The notes under the pieces are model-generated. The model saw only the letters and a list, made by a program, of their open reading frames with translations, was not told the origin of the DNA and ran no database searches. A stretch of DNA of 64,000 nucleotides from a marine bacterium B5-7. GTDB taxonomy: Bacteria; Pseudomonadota; Gammaproteobacteria; Arenicellales; CAJQKF01. How positions within the stretch are numbered: the first letter of the stretch is position 1; each line of letters opens with the position of its first letter. Positions 33,200 to 43,008 of the stretch are shown one piece after another. Both the position numbers and the translations under genes were made by a program. The DNA lies in the NCBI GenBank assembly GCA_021604525.1, contig BQJD01000009.1, positions 62,001 through 126,000 of the forward strand. Direction: 5' to 3'.

Positions 33200-34935
33200 T
33201 AGTATTTCCCCCTTGTCTTGATATCGGCCACAACCTGTTCTGGACGGATCGGCAACGGCCCAGGCTGGGCCATCGACATGAATTCGAACTTCTGCGGATA
33301 AAAGGCCTGCAGATAATGAAAGAACTGGGCGCCATGACTCTGCTCGACCACCAGCGCGCCGGTGACGCCGGCAAGTGCTTGTTGCATGCGTTCGGGTTGC
33401 ACTGGCAATAAAAGTCGCGGCGCTATGATGCGTATATCGATACCATCACTTAGCAACATCGCACGCGCTTCACGTACCGGTGCAAGGCTCGAACCCCAAG
33501 TGATCACTGCGAATTCGCCTTCACCTTCGATCAACGCCCAGTGATCGCCATAATCGTGATTGACCAGTTTGTCGCGGCGCTTGTCGAGTTGCTGGCGGTG
33601 ATCTTCAGCGCGGCTCGATGGAATGCCGCTTGGAGCATGTTCGAGGCCGTCGGCAGTGTACTGGCAACCCGCCGTGCCGGGTAATGCCATCGGCGAGACG
33701 CCGTTACCACCAACGGCATAGCGCTGATAACCTTCCATCGGTGTTTCTTGTATCGACCGACCCGATACAAATGCGACGTCGGCGGGTCGTTCGATGATGG
33801 CACGTGTTTGACCAAGATTTTGGTCGGATAACACGATCGCGGCAGTTTGTAATTTCTCCGCCAGATGAATCGCCCACTGAGTAGTGAACAAGCAGTCCGC
33901 TACCGACATCGGCGCCAGGACCAGATGGGGTGCATCACCGTGCAGACCGTAGATGGCGATATTCAGATCGCTCTGTTCGGACTTAGTCGGAATGCCGGTG
34001 GATGGTCCGCCGCGCATGACATCGACAACTACTATGGGCGTTTCCGATGCCACCGCAAGGCCGATGGACTCGGTCATCAAGGCAAGTCCCGGACCCGAGG
34101 TAGCAGTCAACGACGGCGTGCCGCCGAACGATGCACCGATCAATTGATTTACTGAGGCAAGCTCGTCCTCGGCCTGTACCAGGATGCCGCCCACTTGCTC
34201 AAGGGCTGGCGCCATCCATTCAAGTAATTCGGTGGCTGGGGTAATCGGGTAGGCGGCGACAAAACGCACACCACCGCGAATCGCGCCGAGTCCTGCCGCT
34301 TCATTACCACTGATGTTCCACAAGTCGCATTGCTTCTCACTGGATAATGAGAGTTGATATGAACCCTGATGCTTACCCGTATGCGCGGCGCCGGAGTCGA
34401 CACAGGCAACGCTTGAATCGATGGCTGCCTGACCTTTGCGCTTCAACAATGATTCGAGAACCTGGTGCAGAGGCTCAAGAGGTAATCCGATGAGCGAGCA
34501 GACGACACCGAGGACGACCATATTCTCCCGTCCGCCATCTGTTTCGCGAGCAATCTGCTTAAGCGGTAATTCAAGAGTACGTGCACCGGAGTCAGTAAAT
34601 GCCTGCGGTGGTTCAGCGTCGGTCTCACCAATGATGAGACTTTGTGTGCCGAGTGGAATCTCGGCTCTGAAACGATCTGCGTTGAGCCAGTCTATAGCCA
34701 GCAGAATATCAAACTCATTGTCGTGGCTCTCGACTGGGAAGGTTGCCAGACGCAGCATGGCTGCTGCCTCGCCACCACGTATCTGCGGCCCGGCTGAACG
34801 CGTCATGATACCGAACAGTCCAGCTCTTCCGGCTGCCTCCAGCAACATGCTACCGGCGGTCATCACGCCCGCACCGCCGCTGCCGATCAAGGCGATGGAA
34901 ATACTCGATGACGCTCGATCCTTATGTTCTTCCAC
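33199..34935 (-). CDS. korA: 2-oxoacid:ferredoxin oxidoreductase, fused gamma-alpha subunit (KorA-like)
   Basis: This 578-aa protein joins a gamma domain (residues about 10-190, GSGGAGVMTAGSMLLEAAGR, SAGPQIRGGEAAAMLR) to an alpha domain (about 210-578, YPITPATELLEWM, ATSGPGLALMTESIG, RGGPSTGIPTKSEQSDL). This gamma-alpha fusion is the form of KorA in denitrifying aromatic degraders. The start is a GTG at 34935 with GAGG upstream. It begins the minus-strand operon and faces the bcr operon across a 126-base divergent promoter region, so the supplier and consumer of reduced ferredoxin share one control region. Confidence 0.87.
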   Translation of the reverse strand: MEEHKDRASSSISIALIGSGGAGVMTAGSMLLEAAGRAGLFGIMTRSAGPQIRGGEAAAMLRLATFPVESHDNEFDILLAIDWLNADRFRAEIPLGTQSLIIGETDAEPPQAFTDSGARTLELPLKQIARETDGGRENMVVLGVVCSLIGLPLEPLHQVLESLLKRKGQAAIDSSVACVDSGAAHTGKHQGSYQLSLSSEKQCDLWNISGNEAAGLGAIRGGVRFVAAYPITPATELLEWMAPALEQVGGILVQAEDELASVNQLIGASFGGTPSLTATSGPGLALMTESIGLAVASETPIVVVDVMRGGPSTGIPTKSEQSDLNIAIYGLHGDAPHLVLAPMSVADCLFTTQWAIHLAEKLQTAAIVLSDQNLGQTRAIIERPADVAFVSGRSIQETPMEGYQRYAVGGNGVSPMALPGTAGCQYTADGLEHAPSGIPSSRAEDHRQQLDKRRDKLVNHDYGDHWALIEGEGEFAVITWGSSLAPVREARAMLLSDGIDIRIIAPRLLLPVQPERMQQALAGVTGALVVEQSHGAQFFHYLQAFYPQKFEFMSMAQPGPLPIRPEQVVADIKTRGKY

Positions 34936-35061
34936 TTCAGGTACCTCGCCGTGTTAGGTAATTTGCTTGTCCGTAAACTGTAATATAAAACATGTTGACT
35001 GTAAAATAAAATGGCGTATAGTACATTTCACTGATTTTGGTAGTGGAATAGGAGGCAACGA
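34936..35061. promoter_or_regulatory. Divergent promoter region korA / had-bcr with direct repeats
   Basis: Within 126 bases, a sigma70-like promoter for the bcr side is visible: TTGACT at 34995-35000 and TATAGT at 35017-35022, spacing 16. Two near-identical 14-mers, ACTGTAATATAAAA at 34977-34990 and ACTGTAAAATAAAA at 34998-35011, lie exactly 21 bases (two helical turns) apart and cover the -35 region. TATAGTACATTT at 35017-35028 recurs in the ligase-operon control region as TATAGTACGTTT (49508-49519). These are candidate BzdR-type operators. Confidence 0.55.
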
Positions 35062-36132
35062 GTGAAAACGGGTAAAAGATGGCTTATGACGGCTGTCAAT
35101 ACGGCATTTACTCCAGAGTCGTTCACACCCGGTGAACCGGAAGATGACGAGGTCCTTGTGGAAATCGCCGGTTGTGGTGTCTGTCATACCGACCTCGGCT
35201 ATCTCTACGACGGAGTCCGCACCAATCTTCCCCTGCCTTTGACCCTTGGTCACGAAATCAGCGGACACGTAATTGCCACCGGCGATAACTGTCGTGACTG
35301 GGATAGAGCAGCAGTAGTCATTCCAGCAGTTATTCCCTGTGGAGTTTGTGATCTATGTCAACGCGGACTCGGAACGATCTGCCGTGCACAGAAAATGCCC
35401 GGCAACGATATTGAAGGTGGCTTCGCAACTCACATCACGGTTCCGGCTCATGGGCTATGCAAGGTCGATGAGCAACGTCTCGATAAATCCGGTCTCGGAT
35501 TGGCCGACGTTTCAGTGCTGGCCGATGCGGTCACCACGCCTTATCAGGCAGCCATACTCGCCGACATCAAACCGGGAGATTTTGCCGTGGTGGTTGGAAT
35601 TGGCGGCGTAGGCGGTTATGCGGTGCAGATTGCCCATGCCATGGGCGCCACGGTGGCGGCTATTGATGTAGACGATGGCAAACTCGAACAGATGTCGAAG
35701 TACGGTGCCGCGTTAACCATTAATCCTTTGACAACCGATAGTCGTGGTCTGAAAAAAACGCTTCGCGACTTCGCCGTCGAGCAAGGATTACGCGTTAGCG
35801 AATGGAAGTTGTTCGAATGTTCCGGAACCACTGCCGGACAGGATACCGCTTATTCACTGCTGACCTTCGGTGCACACATGGCGGTAGTTGGTTTTACCAT
35901 GGACAAGACCGAAGTACGTCTGTCCAACCTCATGGCGTTCAGTGCCCGTTTGCAGGGCAACTGGGGCTGTCTGCCCGAACATTATCCCGCCGCACTCGAC
36001 CTGGTGATGTCCGGCAAGGTGCAGATGAAACCATTTGTGAAGCAATACCCGCTGGATGAGATCAACGCGGTATTTGAAGCGGCACATCGTCATGAATTAA
36101 CCGAACGGGCAATCATGGTGCCCGGATCTTGA
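35062..36132 (+). CDS. had: 6-hydroxycyclohex-1-ene-1-carbonyl-CoA dehydrogenase
   Basis: This 356-aa zinc-type medium-chain dehydrogenase has the catalytic zinc region [14 protein letters not shown] and GHEISGHV, the structural zinc cysteines in [15 protein letters not shown], and the NAD motif [14 protein letters not shown]. Its position before oah, dch and bcr is that of Had, which oxidises 6-hydroxycyclohex-1-ene-1-carbonyl-CoA to the 6-oxo compound. The start is a GTG at 35062, six bases after GGAGG. It is the first gene of the plus-strand operon. Confidence 0.9.
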   Translation: MKTGKRWLMTAVNTAFTPESFTPGEPEDDEVLVEIAGCGVCHTDLGYLYDGVRTNLPLPLTLGHEISGHVIATGDNCRDWDRAAVVIPAVIPCGVCDLCQRGLGTICRAQKMPGNDIEGGFATHITVPAHGLCKVDEQRLDKSGLGLADVSVLADAVTTPYQAAILADIKPGDFAVVVGIGGVGGYAVQIAHAMGATVAAIDVDDGKLEQMSKYGAALTINPLTTDSRGLKKTLRDFAVEQGLRVSEWKLFECSGTTAGQDTAYSLLTFGAHMAVVGFTMDKTEVRLSNLMAFSARLQGNWGCLPEHYPAALDLVMSGKVQMKPFVKQYPLDEINAVFEAAHRHELTERAIMVPGS

Positions 36133-36160
36133 GCTTAGCCAACGACATTAATCAAGGGGT

Positions 36161-37303
36161 ATGAACATGACAGAGATGACCGCTCGAATTATCGACCACA
36201 CCGCACCGACACACCTGATCGATCACAATCTGGTGCCAGAAACGATATGCGAAGGCATTCTGTTCGAAAAACGGCCAGCGAAAGATACCAAGGGTAATAC
36301 GGTCGCAGGGTTGTATAACGCCTGGATCACCCTCGATAACCCTAAACAGTTCAACTCCTATACTACCGAGATGGTCAAAGGAGCGATTCTGGCGTTTCGC
36401 GCGGCCAGCAACTGTCGTGACGTTAACGCGATCGTGTTCACCGGTACGGGCGACAAGGCTTTTTGTACCGGAGGAAACACCAAGGAATACGCCGAGTATT
36501 ATGCTGGCAACCCGCAGGAGTATCGACAGTACATGCGGTTGTTCAATGACATGGTGACATCGATACTGATCTGCGACAAGCCGGTGGTCTGTCGGGTTAA
36601 CGGCATGCGCATTGGCGGTGGTCAGGAGATCGGCATGGCCTGCGATTTCACCGTTACCCAGGATCTCGCCAACTTCGGCCAAGCCGGACCCAAGCACGGT
36701 TCGGCGGCAATCGGTGGCTCAACCGACTTTCTACCGGTCATGATCGGCGCCGAACAGGCGATGGTATCGGGCACACTGTGCGAGCCGTTTTCCGCGCACA
36801 AGGCCTACCGGCTCGGCATCTGTAGCGAGATCGTACCGGCACTGAAGATCGATGGAAAATTTATACCCAATCCAACTGTGATTACCGACCGCATGTTGGA
36901 TGAATTCGGTCGTATCGTTCACGGCGAATTCAAAACGGGCGATGATTTCAAGCAGGGTCGCGAGCTGGTCAAAAGCGGGGAAGTTGATCTTTCGCTGCTG
37001 GATGAAAAAGTCGATGCGCTATGCGCCAAACTGCTCATGACATTTCCCGAATGCATGACCAAGAGCGTTGAGGAATTACGCAAACCTAAACTCGATGCGT
37101 GGAATCGTAATCACGAGAACTCTCGCGCCTGGCTGGCCCTGAACATGATGAACGAAGCACGCGCGGGCTTTCGCGCATTCAATGAAGGTAATCGGGAAGC
37201 CGGTCGCGAGATCGACTTCGTGGCGTTACGCCGGGCGCTGGCTCGTGGCGTGCCGTGGACACCGGAACTGATCGATAGCCTGATGCCTGGAGGTAAGGGC
37301 TGA
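36161..37303 (+). CDS. oah: 6-oxocyclohex-1-ene-1-carbonyl-CoA hydrolase
   Basis: This 380-aa crotonase-fold enzyme has the oxyanion regions FCTGGNTKEYAEYYAGNP and RVNGMRIGGGQEIGMACDF and the typical QAGPKHGSAAIGGSTDFLP. It is longer than ordinary crotonases, as Oah/BamA proteins are. It adds water twice and opens the ring of 6-oxocyclohex-1-ene-1-carbonyl-CoA to 3-hydroxypimelyl-CoA, the last ring-bound step. This gene is the common marker for anaerobic aromatic degradation. Confidence 0.93.
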   Translation: MNMTEMTARIIDHTAPTHLIDHNLVPETICEGILFEKRPAKDTKGNTVAGLYNAWITLDNPKQFNSYTTEMVKGAILAFRAASNCRDVNAIVFTGTGDKAFCTGGNTKEYAEYYAGNPQEYRQYMRLFNDMVTSILICDKPVVCRVNGMRIGGGQEIGMACDFTVTQDLANFGQAGPKHGSAAIGGSTDFLPVMIGAEQAMVSGTLCEPFSAHKAYRLGICSEIVPALKIDGKFIPNPTVITDRMLDEFGRIVHGEFKTGDDFKQGRELVKSGEVDLSLLDEKVDALCAKLLMTFPECMTKSVEELRKPKLDAWNRNHENSRAWLALNMMNEARAGFRAFNEGNREAGREIDFVALRRALARGVPWTPELIDSLMPGGKG

Positions 37304-37304
37304 C

Positions 37305-38075
37305 ATGATTGCGCAGGTCCTCAAGGTTTCGGTAGAGCGCGACGATCGTTTGCTGCGTCTTACATTGTCTCGTCCCAAGGCCAACATCGTCGATGCCGAA
37401 ATGATCGATCTGATGCAATCCGCGCTGGATGAACACGTAATGCGAACCGATCTGTTGGCAATCTTGATCGATGCCGACGGCCCACACTTCAGCTTTGGCG
37501 CGAGTGTCGAAGAGCATCTACCTGATCGCTGTGCCGCGATGCTGTCGAAGATCCACAAACTGGTCATGAGCCTGATCGATTCGCCCGTACCGGTGCTGGC
37601 GGCAGTACAGGGTATGTGCCTTGGTGGTGGGATGGAAGTGGTACTCGGCGCCAACCGTATTTTCGCATCCGACACCGCCAGCTTCGGCCAGCCGGAAATA
37701 AAGCTCGGCGTGTTCGCGCCAGCAGCCTCGTGCCTGCTTCCCGAGCTTATCGGTCAAGCACGCGCCGAAGACCTGTTGTTCACTGGCCGTACGATCGATG
37801 CAGCAACTGCTCATGAATACGGTCTCGTTGATGTGATTGCCAAGTCGCCCGCCGATGCAGCAATCGAATACTTCGATAAGCATTTATCGACGCTAAGCGG
37901 ATTCTCGCTACGCCAGGCAGTCCAAGCGGCACGCGCCGACTTCTCCGCCTCTATGCGTGACAAGCTAATGCGCGTCGAGCGGCAATACCTTGAACAGCTC
38001 ATGGCCGGTCGTGATCCGGTCGAAGGGCTGCATGGTTTTCTTGAAAAACGTACCCCGAACTGGGAGCACTGCTGA
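37305..38075 (+). CDS. dch: Cyclohexa-1,5-diene-1-carbonyl-CoA hydratase
   Basis: This 256-aa crotonase-family hydratase has FSFGASVEEHLPD and VQGMCLGGGMEVVLGANRIF, with ASFGQPEIKLGVFAPAAS. It hydrates the dienoyl-CoA made by benzoyl-CoA reductase to 6-hydroxycyclohex-1-ene-1-carbonyl-CoA. It begins one base behind oah and overlaps bcrC by one base. Confidence 0.92.
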   Translation: MIAQVLKVSVERDDRLLRLTLSRPKANIVDAEMIDLMQSALDEHVMRTDLLAILIDADGPHFSFGASVEEHLPDRCAAMLSKIHKLVMSLIDSPVPVLAAVQGMCLGGGMEVVLGANRIFASDTASFGQPEIKLGVFAPAASCLLPELIGQARAEDLLFTGRTIDAATAHEYGLVDVIAKSPADAAIEYFDKHLSTLSGFSLRQAVQAARADFSASMRDKLMRVERQYLEQLMAGRDPVEGLHGFLEKRTPNWEHC

Positions 38076-39235
38076 TGAGTACAAGCACTATCATCGAACG
38101 TTGTAACGAGCTTTTCGAAGATCTCGATTTCACAGCCGCACGGGAATGGAAGGCCGCCGAAGCCGGTCGCAAGGTGATCGGTTTCATGCCGGTCTATATC
38201 CCGGAGGAAATCATTCATGCTGCCGGCATGTTGCCGCTTGGGGTTGTCGGCGGCGGCGACCAGCTCGAAGTTATTCATGGCGATGCCTATTATCAGAGCT
38301 ATATCTGCCGCATCCCCCGCTCAACTATCGAACTTGGTGTAACCAAGCGCCTGGACTTTGTCGATGGCATGTTGTTTCCGAGTATTTGTGATGTTATCCG
38401 TAACCTGTCGGGCATGTGGAAGATGCTTTATCCGGATGTCTATGTTCGTTACTTCGATGTTCCGCAGAACTACCTAAACGATATTGGTGGCGAATATTAC
38501 CGTCATGAACTCGAGGAGCTGCGCGACGGCCTTGCGGAACTCAACGGTAATGAAATTACTGATGAAGCGCTCAACGCGTCAATCAAAATATATAACGAAA
38601 GACGCGCATTGGTGCGTGAGATTTATGCATTTCGTAGTGAAACTCCATGGCGGGCGCCGGCTGCAGAAGTCTATCTCTTGATGCGAGCTGGACTGGTATT
38701 ACCGGTGGAAGAACATATCGTGATGATGCGTGACTACTTGGAGGCTGCCATTGCAGAAGATCGTCCCATGCGTGACAGTTGCCGAGTCGTCATCAGTGGA
38801 TCATTCTGCGAACAACCGCCGCTTAACCTGATCAAGTCAATCGAAATGTCCGGTTGTTACATCGTCGATGACGACTATCTGCTGGTCAACCGCTGGCTTC
38901 TCGAAGATGTTGATGCCGACGGTGACCCGTTGTTGAACCTCGCACTGGCCTTCATCCACAAGAGCGCCGATACAGCCGCCAAGTATTGCACCAGTAAGGA
39001 GGATGTCGGGCAGTTTCTGCTGGAATCGGTTCGCAACTCGAATGCTGAGGGTGTGATCTTCGCGGCACCGAGTTTCTGTGATCCGGCGCTACTCGAACGT
39101 CCGATGCTCGCTGATCGCATGAGCGAGCACAACATCCCACACATTTCTTTCAAGTACGCAGAAAACTCGGGTCAAATGCAGCCCATCAGGGAACAGGCGG
39201 GGACCTTCGCCGATTCCATCAAACTCTGGAGCTAG
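38075..39235 (+). CDS. bcrC: Benzoyl-CoA reductase subunit C (class I)
   Basis: This 386-aa protein belongs to the 2-hydroxyacyl-CoA dehydratase D-component family. Cysteines in SYICRIPRS, PSICDVIRN and APSFCDPALLERP are the likely cluster ligands. With BcrB it forms the substrate-reducing half of the enzyme, which transfers two electrons to the benzoyl-CoA ring. The gene order C-B-A-D is the Thauera order. Confidence 0.93.
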   Translation: MSTSTIIERCNELFEDLDFTAAREWKAAEAGRKVIGFMPVYIPEEIIHAAGMLPLGVVGGGDQLEVIHGDAYYQSYICRIPRSTIELGVTKRLDFVDGMLFPSICDVIRNLSGMWKMLYPDVYVRYFDVPQNYLNDIGGEYYRHELEELRDGLAELNGNEITDEALNASIKIYNERRALVREIYAFRSETPWRAPAAEVYLLMRAGLVLPVEEHIVMMRDYLEAAIAEDRPMRDSCRVVISGSFCEQPPLNLIKSIEMSGCYIVDDDYLLVNRWLLEDVDADGDPLLNLALAFIHKSADTAAKYCTSKEDVGQFLLESVRNSNAEGVIFAAPSFCDPALLERPMLADRMSEHNIPHISFKYAENSGQMQPIREQAGTFADSIKLWS

Positions 39236-39237
39236 CC

Positions 39238-40527
39238 ATGAATACAGCAGCGAAAACTGAAGTTGTCAAAGAATCTTCAATGGTGCGACAGAAGGAGATG
39301 ATCGCGCGAAACTATGATGCGCTGACCAGTACTGCCGAGACAGGCAAGAAGGTTGCTTCAACCTTTGTGCCGGGAAATCTCAATGAGTTGATTATGTCAT
39401 TCGGCATGCTCAATAACCTACCCGAGATCAATGCAATAAACAACGGCATGCGCCGCAAGAGTGGCATGATGATCATGGATGCCGAACGCCGTGGCCACTC
39501 CGAGGATGTTTGTACCTACGTCAAGGCAGACATCGGTCAAATGTCTAAAGGCAACATTGCACCCAACGGCAAACCCATGCCGCCGCCGGATCTGCTACTG
39601 CTGTCGTACACCGGTTGTTTCACATTCATGAAGTGGTTCGAGTTGCTGCGACATGAGTACGGCTGCGAAACAGCCATGCTGCACGTACCGTATACCGGCG
39701 ATGGTGTCATTACCGACAACATGCGCAACTATGTCGTCAAACAACTCAAGGAGGAGGTAATTCCCAAACTAGAGCGCGTTAGTGGCGTCAAGTTCGACAT
39801 TGATCGCTTACGCGAGAACCTGCGTCTGTCTGCGCAGGCAGAAGACGATCTGGTATGGGTTTTGCAAAGCGCACGCAACGTTCGATCACCCATTGATGCT
39901 TACTTCGGCGGCGTGTATTACATCGGTCCAATATTCAGCGCTTTCCGAGGCACGCAGGAGGCGGTCGACTATTACCGCGTGTTGCGTGGCGAGATCGAGG
40001 AACGCATCAAAAAAGGACTGGGTCCAATTACACCTGAAGGCGACATGCCCGAGGAGAAGTACCGGTTGGTTGTCGAAGGCCCACCGAACTGGACCAGTTT
40101 CCGTGAGTTCTGGAAGATGTTTTACGATGAAGGCGCCGTGGTGGTGTCGAGTACATACACTAAAGTGGGTGGCGTCTACGACCTCGGTTTCCGTCACGAT
40201 CCAGACAACCCAATCGAATCCCTGGCTGATTACTGTCTTGGTTGTTACACCAATCGCAACCTGCCAACGCGGGTGGAGATGCTGGAAAACTACATCGAGG
40301 AATACCAGGCCGACGGTCTGTTGATCAACTCGATAAAAAGCTGTAACAGCTTCTCCGCCGGACAGCTTCTGATGATGCAGGAAGTGGAAAAGCGCACCGG
40401 CAAGCCGGCGGCGTTCATCGAAACCGATCTGGTCGATCCGCGTTATTTCTCTGCAGCCAATGTCAAGAATCGTCTGGAAAGCTATTTTCAGATGGTCGAC
40501 CAAAAACGCAGCGCGAAAGCCGCATAG
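39238..40527 (+). CDS. bcrB: Benzoyl-CoA reductase subunit B (class I)
   Basis: This 429-aa partner of BcrC has cysteines in LLSYTGCFTFMKW, YCLGCYTNRNLP and SIKSCNSFSAGQ. BcrB and BcrC carry the benzoyl-CoA site and cluster(s) on the acceptor side. It begins two bases behind bcrC. Confidence 0.93.
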   Translation: MNTAAKTEVVKESSMVRQKEMIARNYDALTSTAETGKKVASTFVPGNLNELIMSFGMLNNLPEINAINNGMRRKSGMMIMDAERRGHSEDVCTYVKADIGQMSKGNIAPNGKPMPPPDLLLLSYTGCFTFMKWFELLRHEYGCETAMLHVPYTGDGVITDNMRNYVVKQLKEEVIPKLERVSGVKFDIDRLRENLRLSAQAEDDLVWVLQSARNVRSPIDAYFGGVYYIGPIFSAFRGTQEAVDYYRVLRGEIEERIKKGLGPITPEGDMPEEKYRLVVEGPPNWTSFREFWKMFYDEGAVVVSSTYTKVGGVYDLGFRHDPDNPIESLADYCLGCYTNRNLPTRVEMLENYIEEYQADGLLINSIKSCNSFSAGQLLMMQEVEKRTGKPAAFIETDLVDPRYFSAANVKNRLESYFQMVDQKRSAKAA

Positions 40528-40536
40528 GAGTTTGAC

Positions 40537-41862
40537 ATGAAATGTTTCGTTGGAATCGATCTGGGTTCGACTACTACCAAGGCGGTTGTTATGGATGACA
40601 ACGGTCAATCGCTAGGACATGGCATTACCAACTCACGCTCTAACTACGATACCGCCAGCAAAGTGGCGAAGATGGAAGCATTGGTCAGTGCGCGGCTCAC
40701 GATGTTTCGGCGCGCGCTGAAAAGTATCGATGAGCTCAATGGCATGGTCGACGATGTAATCGACGGGCTGGAACGCAACTTTCGGCTGGAGCTGTTTCTT
40801 GAACAGCTTGGCGACCTTCGTCAGACCTGTATTAAACAAGTTCGCCAGCCGGGTTATACCGGCCAATGGGATCAGCTAAGCGAAGCGCTCGACGAGATTT
40901 TCAACCGTCTCGAACAATCATTGTTGGCGCTGTTCGCACCAGGTGCAGAACGCAAGTCGGATTTTTTCCGGGATCTGGCCGGCGCCGAATATATGAACGT
41001 CGGTGAAAAGGTCGCGGCCGAGAGTGGTCTTGCCTTCGACAATCTGCTGAACGTCTACGATAAATCGATTATCGAGGTGGAAAATCGTCCACCGGAAACG
41101 GCATTGGCTGAAAAGTTTCTAATCGCCCTCGATCGGGTATTCACCGAGAGAAAAATTCCCGCCGACACACAGATTGTACGCAGTCGAATCGAGGAAGCGC
41201 TCGGCATCGATTTCGAAGAAACCTACACTGTGGGTACCGGCTACGGTCGTGTTCGACTGCCATTCCCGAAGGAGCATATCCGCTCGGAAATTCTCTGCCA
41301 CGGGCTCGGTGCTCATCTCATGTATCCCAAGACGCGTACTGTACTCGATATCGGTGGCCAGGATACCAAGGGCATCCAGGTTGACGGTAACGGCATCGTC
41401 GCCAACTTCCAGATGAACGATCGATGTGCCGCCGGCTGTGGTCGCTATCTCGGCTATATTGCCGATGAGATGAACATGGGTCTGCATGAGCTTGGGCCGA
41501 TGGCGATGAAGGCGACACGCACTGTTCGAATCAATTCCACCTGCACGGTATTCGCCGGTGCCGAACTGCGCGACCGACTGTCGTTGGGGGAGAAGCGTGA
41601 GGACATCATCGCCGGTCTGCATCGTGCGATCATCCTGCGCGCCATGTCGATCATCTCGCGCTCGGGTGGTATCACCGACGAATTTACTTTCACCGGTGGG
41701 GTGGCCAAGAACGAAGCTGCGGTCAAGGAGCTTCGTCTCCTCGTTAATGAAAACTATGGCGATGTCACCATCAACATCGACCCCGATTCGATTTACACAG
41801 GCGCTCTTGGCGCCGCGGAGTTTGCGCGACGCGCCGGCACCGGCGTACCGCAATCGCACTGA
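40537..41862 (+). CDS. bcrA: Benzoyl-CoA reductase subunit A (ATPase, class I)
   Basis: This 441-aa protein is an ASKHA-type ATPase activator. Nucleotide motifs are [16 protein letters not shown] at the N-terminus and [15 protein letters not shown] near residue 270; cluster ligands are in [11 protein letters not shown] and [12 protein letters not shown]. An insertion of about 150 residues lies between the two nucleotide motifs, as in Thauera BcrA. With BcrD it couples hydrolysis of two ATP to electron transfer from ferredoxin. AGGAG precedes the start. Confidence 0.92.
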   Translation: MKCFVGIDLGSTTTKAVVMDDNGQSLGHGITNSRSNYDTASKVAKMEALVSARLTMFRRALKSIDELNGMVDDVIDGLERNFRLELFLEQLGDLRQTCIKQVRQPGYTGQWDQLSEALDEIFNRLEQSLLALFAPGAERKSDFFRDLAGAEYMNVGEKVAAESGLAFDNLLNVYDKSIIEVENRPPETALAEKFLIALDRVFTERKIPADTQIVRSRIEEALGIDFEETYTVGTGYGRVRLPFPKEHIRSEILCHGLGAHLMYPKTRTVLDIGGQDTKGIQVDGNGIVANFQMNDRCAAGCGRYLGYIADEMNMGLHELGPMAMKATRTVRINSTCTVFAGAELRDRLSLGEKREDIIAGLHRAIILRAMSIISRSGGITDEFTFTGGVAKNEAAVKELRLLVNENYGDVTINIDPDSIYTGALGAAEFARRAGTGVPQSH

Positions 41863-41880
41863 TTTACGGAGCACACGGTC

Positions 41881-42723
41881 ATGACTATTACAGCAGGTAT
41901 CGATGTCGGCACCGGGGCAATCAAGGCAGCCCTTTTTGAAGTCGATGACAAGGGCAACCACTGGCTTGCCAGGCGTAATCTGAAAATTCGTCAACGGGAT
42001 CCGTTGCAACTGGCCACCCAGGCCTACGAGGAGACACTTGCCGAGGCTGGCTTCGAACCTGAACAGGTGCACTATGTCGCCACCACTGGTGAAGGCGAAA
42101 ACGTATCGTTCGCCACCGGCCACTTTTATTCGATGACCACTCACGGTCGGGGAGCGTTGTATCTCGAACCGGAATCCCGTTCGGTACTCGATATCGGCGC
42201 CTTACACGGCCGCGCCATCAAAGTGGATGAGCGAGGTAAGGTGTTGACCTATCGAATGACCAGTCAATGTGCATCGGGTTCGGGACAATTTCTTGAAAAC
42301 ATTTCCCGCTACCTTGGTATTGCACAGAACGAGATTGGTGAGCTTTCAAAGCAAGCAGATGATCCCGAAACAGTGTCCAGCATCTGCGCCGTGCTTGCCG
42401 AAACCGATGTGATCAACATGGTATCGCGCGGCATTAGTGCACCAAACATACTTCGCGGAATTCACTTGTCGATGGCCGATCGGTTGGCCAAGCTGTTGAG
42501 GGTGATCAAGGCGGATGACGGCATCACCTTCTTAAGCGGTGGACTTGCGCTTGACGAAGGTCTGCTCGACGCCCTGAATCATTCATTAGGAAAAATGAAG
42601 CTGAAAATTACTGCCAGGAATCATCCCGATTCGCCCTTCGCTGGTGCGATCGGAGCTGCTATCTGGGGCGCCTTCCGGTATGAAAAGCTGTTGCAGTCCG
42701 GCATGTTGGCCAAAGCATCCTGA
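41881..42723 (+). CDS. bcrD: Benzoyl-CoA reductase subunit D (ATPase, class I)
   Basis: This 280-aa ATPase partner of BcrA has GIDVGTGAIKAALFEVD, SVLDIGALHGRAIKVDE, and cluster cysteines in TSQCASGSGQFLENISR and SICAVLAETDVIN. BcrA and BcrD share one bridging [4Fe-4S] cluster. The motif GALHGRAI replaces the GGQDTK of BcrA, the usual asymmetry of class I enzymes. Confidence 0.92.
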   Translation: MTITAGIDVGTGAIKAALFEVDDKGNHWLARRNLKIRQRDPLQLATQAYEETLAEAGFEPEQVHYVATTGEGENVSFATGHFYSMTTHGRGALYLEPESRSVLDIGALHGRAIKVDERGKVLTYRMTSQCASGSGQFLENISRYLGIAQNEIGELSKQADDPETVSSICAVLAETDVINMVSRGISAPNILRGIHLSMADRLAKLLRVIKADDGITFLSGGLALDEGLLDALNHSLGKMKLKITARNHPDSPFAGAIGAAIWGAFRYEKLLQSGMLAKAS

Positions 42724-42765
42724 CGATACTCCGTTAACTTCGATAACTCATATGGAGGTAACACC

Positions 42766-43008
42766 ATGGCCCTGTTAATTAATGCCGATTGCACACTGTG
42801 TGACGCGTGTGTGACCGAATGTCCGAACGAGGCGATCAGCCCCGGAGACGACATGTACGTCATTGATCCGTTGCGATGCACTGAATGTGTTGGGCACTTC
42901 GATGAACCGCAATGCAAGCTGGTGTGTGATCCACAAAGTATTGTTCCCAACCCGGACTTCGTGGAATCCCCCGATGATCTGCAAGCTAAATACGAGATGT
43001 TGCAGTGA
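42766..43008 (+). CDS. fdx: 2[4Fe-4S] ferredoxin of the benzoyl-CoA reductase system
   Basis: This 80-aa ferredoxin has cluster motif CTLCDACVTECP near residue 9 and a second motif with an eight-residue loop, CTECVGHFDEPQCKLVC, the form known from the low-potential ferredoxin of Thauera. It passes electrons from the Kor-type oxidoreductase to BcrAD. A strong GGAGG lies upstream. Confidence 0.92.
   Translation: MALLINADCTLCDACVTECPNEAISPGDDMYVIDPLRCTECVGHFDEPQCKLVCDPQSIVPNPDFVESPDDLQAKYEMLQ

Noticed and set aside
41119-42144. Long 341-codon frame antisense to bcrA and bcrD
   Set aside because: It is a mirror of two strongly conserved genes and has no family pattern of its own.
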